A stretch of DNA of 64,000 bases from positions 1-64,000 of the forward strand of contig JBAQFX010000232.1 of the NCBI GenBank assembly GCA_049287485.1, in the 5' to 3' direction. Shown here piece after piece: positions 58,530-64,000 of the stretch. Positions within the stretch are counted from its first letter, which is position 1. Each line of letters starts with the position of its first letter. The DNA comes from FEB-25 sp049287485. Lineage in GTDB: Bacteria > Chloroflexota > Anaerolineae > Anaerolineales > UBA4823. Both the position numbers and the translations under genes were made by a program. The notes beneath the pieces were generated by a model. The model had not been told where the DNA came from and did no database searches. It worked only from the letters and a program-made list of their open reading frames with translations.

Positions 58530-58997
58530 TTAATCCACATGTTCGACCAGATAAGCCTGAAGGCCCATCATCTTGATCTGATCAATTTGAGCTTCCAGCC
58601 AATCGACATGGTTCTCCTCATCGGTAAGGATGGAAACCATTAACTCGCGGCTACCGTTATCCCCAAGCTCAGATGCCAGGCGGATACCATCATTATAACC
58701 TTGCACCGCAACGAACTCAGCAGCCAGATCGTTTGCAAACTGTTTCTCAATATCGGCGCCGATATTGATTTTCTTCAGGTTGCTGACAACCGGCGAGCCA
58801 TCCAGGAACAGGATGCGTCCGATCAATCTCTCAGCATGCTTCATCTCGGTAATCGCCCGTTCCTCGACTTTCTTATGCAGCTCTTCATACATCCAGTTAT
58901 CGCACATTTCGGAATGCACCATATATTGGCTTATCGTGGTCAGCTCGTCGGATAGCAGGTCATTTAATTTCGCAATTACCTTCTCATTGCCTTTCAT
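58530..58997 (-). CDS. bfr: Bacterioferritin
   Basis: 155 residues. Ferroxidase ligands are in place: Glu18 in DELTTISQYM, Glu51 and His54 in AITEMKHAERL, Glu94 in AAEFVAVQ, and Glu127/His130 in TDEENHVDW. The Met of TEMKHAE is the heme-coordinating residue, so a heme-containing bacterioferritin is likely. A strong AAGGAGGTAATTTACT ribosome site precedes the ATG. It stores iron and detoxifies peroxide in the cytoplasm. 159 bp separates it from rubrerythrin. Confidence 0.94.
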   Translation of the reverse strand: MKGNEKVIAKLNDLLSDELTTISQYMVHSEMCDNWMYEELHKKVEERAITEMKHAERLIGRILFLDGSPVVSNLKKINIGADIEKQFANDLAAEFVAVQGYNDGIRLASELGDNGSRELMVSILTDEENHVDWLEAQIDQIKMMGLQAYLVEHVD

Positions 58998-59178
58998 AGT
59001 AAATTACCTCCTTAATAATTAGGTGTTCAAATGTCCCATTACTTATTTTGGGCTATTATATAGTTTATCATCATAGCTGGGTAGTAATATTTTTCCTGTG
59101 ATTGTAATGAACAATAACAGGGTCGGATAGCGGTATACGAATTTACTCGTATTGACCTCCCAGACGAGGTTGGTCGAA

Positions 59179-60210
59179 TTAATCGGGCAGCTGTAGGGGA
59201 ATGCCATCCAGCCAAAGGCTTGGATGCAACATGACCAGGTCCAGGTGCAGGTTGGAGTGATTCTGCCCTCCAAAACGGTCATTCATGCCAAGGGTGATAT
59301 GAACCGACCCGTATAGTTTCTCGTCAAGCATAATATCTCCAGTGAGCACAGTCACGCCAGGGTTCAAGCCAATGCCCAACTCGGCGATGCGGTCTTTATC
59401 ACCGCTCGAGACCGCCAGCAGCTCTTCAAGCAGGTGCGCAGATTCAATCATCGGCGCATCGACATGCACCACCCGACCCTTTTCAAAGGTTAACCTGAGG
59501 CGATCAACCACCTGACCTCGGATAAATGCCCGGTCAATCACCGCCAGACCCTCTGCAGAGCTTTCCAGGGGGGCGAGGTATACTTCGCCACGGGGCAAGC
59601 CATACTGGTCCTGATGGACCGGTCTCCCATTGATCTTGAGATACAGGTCTGCACCCAGGGGGGTGGTGATATGTACCTGCTGGGCACTGGATAACTGTTG
59701 AGCGATGCGTGCCTGCATATGATCGAGGGCAGCATCATCGATATCGATTGCCTGCCAGTACCTCTCTTGCAGCACATCCAGGGGCAGGCTATAAGCCTCA
59801 GCAAGTGCCTGAGTTGGATAAATCACAGTGAAGCGCCGGCAGCCAATACGCTCGGCCTCATCGATCAAAGCGATCCATTCGGAGGCCATAGCCCTGCGGC
59901 GGGATATCTCTGCACCGGGGATATGCCCGCTGTGGTCACGCACCTCGATGATAGCGTTGGTATCCTGCAACCAACGCGTCTCATGCTCCGGGATAAGTGC
60001 CAGATATTCTTGCGGGAGCTCAATGGCCACGCGTTTCAAGAATGGTTCCATGATCAAGCGCAGCGTCCAGAATGCACCCCGCGACCGGATGTGATAGGCC
60101 AGGGCAGCAATAAAATCCAATGAATGTGTGCTGGCCCAGATCGATATCACTTCTCCCCGGGAGATACCCAGACGTTCAATGGTTTTAACAGCTAAAGACT
60201 CGAGATCCAT
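59179..60210 (-). CDS. M29 family aminopeptidase
   Basis: 343 residues with the M29 signature regions: LPRGEVYLAPLESSAEG carries the metal-binding Glu, LTGDIMLDEKLYGSVHITLGMNDRFGGQNHSNLHLDL carries His and Asp ligands and the catalytic surroundings. The N-terminal domain has IRSRGAFWTLRLIMEP. It is a broad-specificity metal-dependent exopeptidase, probably dimeric, in the cytoplasm. It stands 182 bp beyond bacterioferritin and is divergent to the following gyrase-like gene. Confidence 0.92.
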   Translation of the reverse strand: MDLESLAVKTIERLGISRGEVISIWASTHSLDFIAALAYHIRSRGAFWTLRLIMEPFLKRVAIELPQEYLALIPEHETRWLQDTNAIIEVRDHSGHIPGAEISRRRAMASEWIALIDEAERIGCRRFTVIYPTQALAEAYSLPLDVLQERYWQAIDIDDAALDHMQARIAQQLSSAQQVHITTPLGADLYLKINGRPVHQDQYGLPRGEVYLAPLESSAEGLAVIDRAFIRGQVVDRLRLTFEKGRVVHVDAPMIESAHLLEELLAVSSGDKDRIAELGIGLNPGVTVLTGDIMLDEKLYGSVHITLGMNDRFGGQNHSNLHLDLVMLHPSLWLDGIPLQLPD

Positions 60211-60306
60211 GGACCAATTTTATCAAGTTTCAAAGCGTGACGAGGCTGAAAATCTGGTAATATTCTAGCCTCAGGCACATTTAACGAATCGAATAAGGAG
60301 GATGCC

Positions 60307-61515
60307 TTGATCAGCCCAGATAAAATCGATGAGTGGATCCACGAGGTGGAGGAAAGACCGGCTTCGGCGGAGCTGATCATCCGCTATATTGCCAATCGAT
60401 TAAGTGAGCTGACCAGCCGGGATGAAGAGCTGGTGGCACAAAATATCGAGCTGCTGAGCGGGAGAAAAGTGGAGGAATATGAAAGTCGCATCGCCAGCCT
60501 GGAATACCAATTGGAACTATTAAAACGCCAGCTGGGTGGTGAGGTGGTCCTGCCAAGCGAAGTGCCTGGACTCACGCCCGTCCATGAGACGGCCAATCTG
60601 TTGTTATATAACCCGCTGGGGCAGGTATTACGCCTGGAAATGGACCCAGCGGATTTCGTTTCTCAGCGCAGCCTTGCCAACCTGACAGGCGAGCTATCTC
60701 CGCAGGGGATGCCGCCTGTGGTACTGGTTACCAGGAAGCAGGAGGAGCTGCTTTTTATATTCGATTCAGGTCGCACAGTGCGGCGCCCGGTAACACAACT
60801 GCCCTCCATCCAGCCAGCTCACCTGGAATGGCAACAGGCATTCACTGAAGAACCCCGCATCAAGGAGGAACTGGCTGCCATCCAACCCATTGGCAGCATG
60901 CCGCTCTATGAGATCTGCCTGCAGACCAGCCGGCGTGGTTATGTGAAGAAAATGAAAACTTCCTTCTTCACCGCTCACCTGGAAGAAGATTATATTGGCT
61001 CGGGCGTAAAGTTGAGGGCAGACAAGACTTGCGGGCTGACTTTTGCCAACCGCGATGACCTGTTTGTCATGGTCAGCCTGGAGGGGTATATCTTCAGCAT
61101 GCAAGCAGATCGCCTGCCAGCCGCGATTGAGGCAGTGATCCAGCTGGGAGTAACCGATCACATTGTCTCGACCTTCGTGGTAGGCCAAAAACCATCGGTT
61201 TTATTCGTTACACAAAATGGCAAGGTGGTCAACCGAGATGTAAGCTGGCTCGATCCAGCAAATTCTTTCAAGACCAAAGGTCAATCCATCCTTTCAAAAG
61301 AGCGCCGCCAGCGAGGCACTCGCATCGTTGCTGCTGCCCCAGTTGATGAGGGCGATTGGGGAGTATTTCTGCAAGGGGATGGCAACCTCAGCGCTCACAG
61401 GCTAGAGGACTTGTTAGCCACCGGTAGTCTGGCCCCAGGGCTTCCTGAAACTCCACTTTTAAGCTTCTCGGTGTTTCACCTGCCTGATGAAGAGAGGAAA
61501 TCAGCCCATGAATAA
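60307..61515 (+). CDS. Orphan gyrase A C-terminal-like propeller protein with N-terminal coiled coil
   Basis: 402 residues, TTG start after a strong AATAAGGAGGATGCC site. Residues about 35-80 look like a coiled coil (ELTSRDEELVAQNIELL, YESRIASLEYQLELLKRQL). The rest has six repeats of the GyrA C-terminal beta-pinwheel type: NLLLYNPLGQVLRL, ELLFIFDSGRTVRRP, EICLQTSRRGYVKKM, DLFVMVSLEGYIFSM, SVLFVTQNGKVVNRD and DWGVFLQGDGNLSAH. The GyrA box and the breakage-reunion domain are absent. Such a protein may bind and wrap DNA; role unknown. The next gene is a truncated Hsp70, 20 bp on. Confidence 0.8.
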   Translation: MISPDKIDEWIHEVEERPASAELIIRYIANRLSELTSRDEELVAQNIELLSGRKVEEYESRIASLEYQLELLKRQLGGEVVLPSEVPGLTPVHETANLLLYNPLGQVLRLEMDPADFVSQRSLANLTGELSPQGMPPVVLVTRKQEELLFIFDSGRTVRRPVTQLPSIQPAHLEWQQAFTEEPRIKEELAAIQPIGSMPLYEICLQTSRRGYVKKMKTSFFTAHLEEDYIGSGVKLRADKTCGLTFANRDDLFVMVSLEGYIFSMQADRLPAAIEAVIQLGVTDHIVSTFVVGQKPSVLFVTQNGKVVNRDVSWLDPANSFKTKGQSILSKERRQRGTRIVAAAPVDEGDWGVFLQGDGNLSAHRLEDLLATGSLAPGLPETPLLSFSVFHLPDEERKSAHE

Positions 61516-61535
61516 GCTAAACGGTGCAGGATAAG

Positions 61536-62864
61536 ATGGCACTTCACGTGGGGCTTGACTTTGGAACATCCAATTCAGGCGTCGCCATCTACCAGGGCGA
61601 CCGGGTGCACCTGCTGCCCATTGATGGTAAAAATATCGTGCCAGAAGTGGTCAAGACCATCCTGTATATCACCCAGGACTTCCAACACTTCATCGGGCAG
61701 GAAGCTGTAGAGCTGTATTACAAGCAAAATATCAACCGGCAACGCCGTTTTGTAAAGAAATGGAGCGGTGAGATCGATTATCGTGGCGCTGATATGCATT
61801 ATGTACGCGACATCTACATATACGTGGATGAATTGCAACCGGGCAGGCTATTGCAATTCATCAAGACAGCCTTACGCTCGGAAAAGTACCAGGGCACTCA
61901 GGTATTCGAGCGGTATTACAGCCTGAGTGATATTATTGCGGCTTACTTCCAGGCGCTGAAGCAACGCGCCGAATCGTTGCTGGGAGAAGAGATCCACGGG
62001 GTCACGTTAGGAAGGCCGGTGAGGTTTTCACAGAATGCTGAGCAGGACCAGAAAGCCCAGGACACCCTGCTCCAGGCTGCCATGGAAGCCGGGTTTAAGC
62101 AAGTTGATTTTGAGCTTGAACCGGTTGCGGCTGCCCTGTACTACGAATTGACCCTGACCCAGCCCCAGAATGTGCTCGTTTTTGACTTTGGTGGCGGCAC
62201 GCTCGACCTGACCATTATGCGCCTGGGCGACCCACACCATCGAGCTGTGTATGCCAGTGGCGGGATCGGCATCGCCGGTAGCGACTTCGACCGTGCCATC
62301 ATCGAAAAGCGCATGCTGCCACACTTCGGTAAGGGGCTGGTGCACCACGACCCGGAGATCCTCAAGCTGATCGATACCATACCAGATTGGGCCGCCTTAC
62401 CAGAACTCTCCACACCACGGGCTAAAGCTGAGCTGGAACGGGCAATCCAGGCAGGCGAAGCCCCGGTGAGGCTGAAAGCGCTCGAAGCCATGATCTTCAA
62501 TGACCTGGCTTTCTCATTTTACAATATGGTCGAAGCGACCAAAATCACATTATCCAGCCTGGGTGTGGCGATTGCCAGGATGAAGGAAAAAGACCTGGAT
62601 ATCTGGGAGCTGTACACACGCAGCCAATTTGAAAAAGATATCCGGGAACACCACCAGCAAGTAGAAGAGGTCCTGTTGGATACCGTATCTGCTTCAGGCC
62701 TGGAACCTGAACAAATTGATGCAGTGGTGAAGACCGGTGGGTCATCCAATATCCCGGCGTTTTCCGATATGCTGGGTAAGATATTTGGCATTGATAAAGT
62801 AAAATCATCAGACATATTCAACAGCGTGACCGCGGGCCTGGCGATTAAAGCCTATCAGAAATAA
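61536..62864 (+). CDS. Truncated Hsp70 (YegD-like ATPase domain only)
   Basis: 442 residues that cover only the actin-like ATPase domain: GLDFGTSNSGVAIYQGDRVH (phosphate 1), VLVFDFGGGTLDLTIMRLG (phosphate 2) and VVKTGGSSNIPAFSDML (adenosine). The substrate-binding and lid domains of DnaK are missing. This is the architecture of YegD-type proteins, whose function is unknown. I use the ATG at 61536; a GTG at 61524 is an alternative. The gene follows the gyrase-like protein by 20 bp, likely as one operon. Confidence 0.9.
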   Translation: MALHVGLDFGTSNSGVAIYQGDRVHLLPIDGKNIVPEVVKTILYITQDFQHFIGQEAVELYYKQNINRQRRFVKKWSGEIDYRGADMHYVRDIYIYVDELQPGRLLQFIKTALRSEKYQGTQVFERYYSLSDIIAAYFQALKQRAESLLGEEIHGVTLGRPVRFSQNAEQDQKAQDTLLQAAMEAGFKQVDFELEPVAAALYYELTLTQPQNVLVFDFGGGTLDLTIMRLGDPHHRAVYASGGIGIAGSDFDRAIIEKRMLPHFGKGLVHHDPEILKLIDTIPDWAALPELSTPRAKAELERAIQAGEAPVRLKALEAMIFNDLAFSFYNMVEATKITLSSLGVAIARMKEKDLDIWELYTRSQFEKDIREHHQQVEEVLLDTVSASGLEPEQIDAVVKTGGSSNIPAFSDMLGKIFGIDKVKSSDIFNSVTAGLAIKAYQK

Positions 62865-63017
62865 TGGCTCGACAGCAATGTAGTGGGACTGTTGGATCAA
62901 GTTTAATCGAACTCTTATCCCTCAATCGGTTTCTTTGGTTATAATCTAAATTACACCAACCTTATCCGCTATACGACTTAATTTATTGGGTGACTTTTTA
63001 CAAAAAAAGAGGGACAT

Positions 63018-63485
63018 ATGGCTAAAAAAGTAGATTTTGACCTGCAGGCTGTGCATAAATACTTCTCGGCAGAGTGCTTCAACCGGGCATGGGATTATAT
63101 CGATAAACCTGTTCGAAATGAGAGTGAAGAGGACAATATGTTGCAGTTAAGCCTGGCCTCCCTATGGCATTGGACGCAAAGGAAAGACTGCACGTCAACT
63201 AATCTGTCCATAGGCTACTGGCAGGTATCCAGGGTCTACGCATTGCTCCGCCAGGCCGATAATGCCAGGCGCTACGGCAAGCTATGCCTGGAAGCCGCGC
63301 AAGGAGAAGAGATATTACCCTATTACCGGGGTGCGGCTTATGAGGCATTAGCTCGGGCCGAGATGGTCGCCGGGAAACAGGATGAAATGGAGAAATACCT
63401 GATCCAGGCACATCAGATTGCGGCTTCACTGCCTGACCCGGAAGCAAAAAAGATGCTGTTACAAGACCTGGCAACCATCCGCTAA
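63018..63485 (+). CDS. Hypothetical helical-repeat protein
   Basis: 155 residues, all-helical in appearance: VHKYFSAECFNRAWDYIDKP, QLSLASLWHWTQRKD, LSIGYWQVSRVYALLRQADNARRYGKLCLEAA and YYRGAAYEALARAEMVAGKQDEMEKYLIQAHQIA, which resemble degenerate TPR helices. GAGGGACAT is the ribosome site. It is probably an interaction module; no specific function. Confidence 0.8.
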   Translation: MAKKVDFDLQAVHKYFSAECFNRAWDYIDKPVRNESEEDNMLQLSLASLWHWTQRKDCTSTNLSIGYWQVSRVYALLRQADNARRYGKLCLEAAQGEEILPYYRGAAYEALARAEMVAGKQDEMEKYLIQAHQIAASLPDPEAKKMLLQDLATIR

Positions 63486-63567
63486 GAGGGCTGATAAGCA
63501 TCTGATTAATTTCATTGCGTAGATATTCTTTCTCCAGCCGCGCCTTTCCAGCAAGCTTGAGCGGGGT

Positions 63568-63573
63568 TAAAAT
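63568..63573 (+). promoter_or_regulatory. Possible -10 box of the dnaE-like gene, leaderless arrangement
   Basis: TAAAAT ends six bases before the ATG at 63580, the same spacing as at 3598. No Shine-Dalgarno sequence lies between box and ATG. Confidence 0.35.
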
Positions 63574-63579
63574 CCCATT

Positions 63580-64000
63580 ATGGGATTCATTCACCTGCGC
63601 TCCCATTCATATTACTCATTATTACGTGGGTTAGCCTCACCACATACACTGGCTGAGACGGCTGCCCAAATGGGGATGCCCGCCTTGGGATGTACCGACC
63701 ACCACTGCCTGAGCGGTGCGGTGGAGTTCCAGGATGCTTGCACGCAAGTTGGGATCCATCCCATCCTGGGCCTGGAGGTGGACACGGCTCTACCAAGTGA
63801 TATGCTTGAGCCTCAACCAGGAACAATCATCCTGCTGGCGATGGATATGAGCGGGTGGCGCAGCTTATGCCGGATCAGCAGTAGCCTGGCCGGGGATGCA
63901 GATACACTTCCATTCGAAAAGCTGGTAGAAGAGTCTGATGGGTTGTTGTGCCTGACGGGAGGTCGCAGAGGGGCATTGAGCAGGCTGGTGGCTGCCAGGC
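63580..64000 (+). CDS. DNA polymerase III alpha-like protein (DnaE), N-terminal PHP domain, 3' partial
   Basis: 140 codons are in the window and the frame runs off the right edge. The PHP domain is recognisable: FIHLRSHSYYSLLRGLASPHTLAE, GCTDHHCLSGAVEFQDACTQVGIHPILGLEV. In active PHP domains the first motif is HxH; here the first His is replaced by Arg (L-R-S-H-S), so metal-dependent exonuclease activity may be lost. Whether this is the replicative DnaE or the error-prone ImuC/DnaE2 type cannot be seen from this fragment. Confidence 0.82.
   Translation, partial: MGFIHLRSHSYYSLLRGLASPHTLAETAAQMGMPALGCTDHHCLSGAVEFQDACTQVGIHPILGLEVDTALPSDMLEPQPGTIILLAMDMSGWRSLCRISSSLAGDADTLPFEKLVEESDGLLCLTGGRRGALSRLVAAR

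Overview
The window looks like a chromosomal segment of a bacterium of the Chloroflexota (Anaerolineae-like). This is an inference from gene content and protein style: a very long SecA without the C-terminal zinc motif, a histidine phosphatase/DUF3090/SCO1664-type trio best known from Actinobacteria, an M55 D-aminopeptidase, acyl-CoA carboxylase subunits, MeaB with a stand-alone B12-binding protein, and a YfhO/GT39-type membrane giant. No rRNA, tRNA, CRISPR array, transposase, integrase or phage gene was seen. Both window edges cut a gene: a bifunctional ATP sulfurylase/APS kinase on the left and a DnaE-type polymerase PHP domain on the right.

Layout. 1-14165 (mostly +): sulfate activation, RarA, the phosphatase/DUF3090/SCO1664 trio, homoserine dehydrogenase, a luciferase-like oxidoreductase, a NUDIX hydrolase, a minus-strand glycosyltransferase/acyltransferase pair, then a compact + run ending in glutamate racemase. 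14166-21363 is accessory: a gene-poor stretch with a dispersed palindromic repeat, then four sites at 16546-20365 with the architecture of integron attC sites, each following one or two + strand genes (lipoprotein; lipoprotein hydrolase; membrane protein; NTF2-like protein plus aldo/keto reductase behind a MerR-type promoter), then a CYTH-domain gene and a 24-bp triple tandem repeat. There is no integrase, so this reads as a CALIN (cluster of attC sites lacking an integrase).

21364-36633 (all -): biotin carrier, biotin carboxylase, alpha/beta hydrolase, SDR and carboxyltransferase, consistent with a propionyl- or acetyl-CoA carboxylase locus; then a cell-surface glycan set (zinc dehydrogenase, WbpB-like oxidoreductase, WbpD-like acetyltransferase, GT2, 1538-residue membrane protein); then an acyl-CoA dehydrogenase interrupted by an in-frame amber codon ahead of its catalytic glutamate. 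36781-43788 (+): APC permease, DppA-like peptidase, SecA. 43789-50237 (+): loose, AT-richer accessory genes: two tandem alanine-dehydrogenase-like proteins, a lipoprotein with a 53-residue repeat, a streptothricin-acetyltransferase homologue and a membrane protein.

50353-60210 (mostly -): PIG-L deacetylase, a decayed flavodoxin, an anchored protein, YihY, MutM, GNAT, MeaB, B12-binding protein, rubrerythrin, bacterioferritin and an M29 aminopeptidase. 60307-64000 (+): an orphan gyrase-A-type propeller protein beside a truncated Hsp70, a helical-repeat protein and the start of DnaE. Carboxylase subunits, MeaB and the B12 protein together suggest propionyl-CoA/methylmalonyl-CoA conversion; the mutase catalytic subunit is not in the window. 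Rubrerythrin plus bacterioferritin suggests an anaerobe coping with oxygen and iron.
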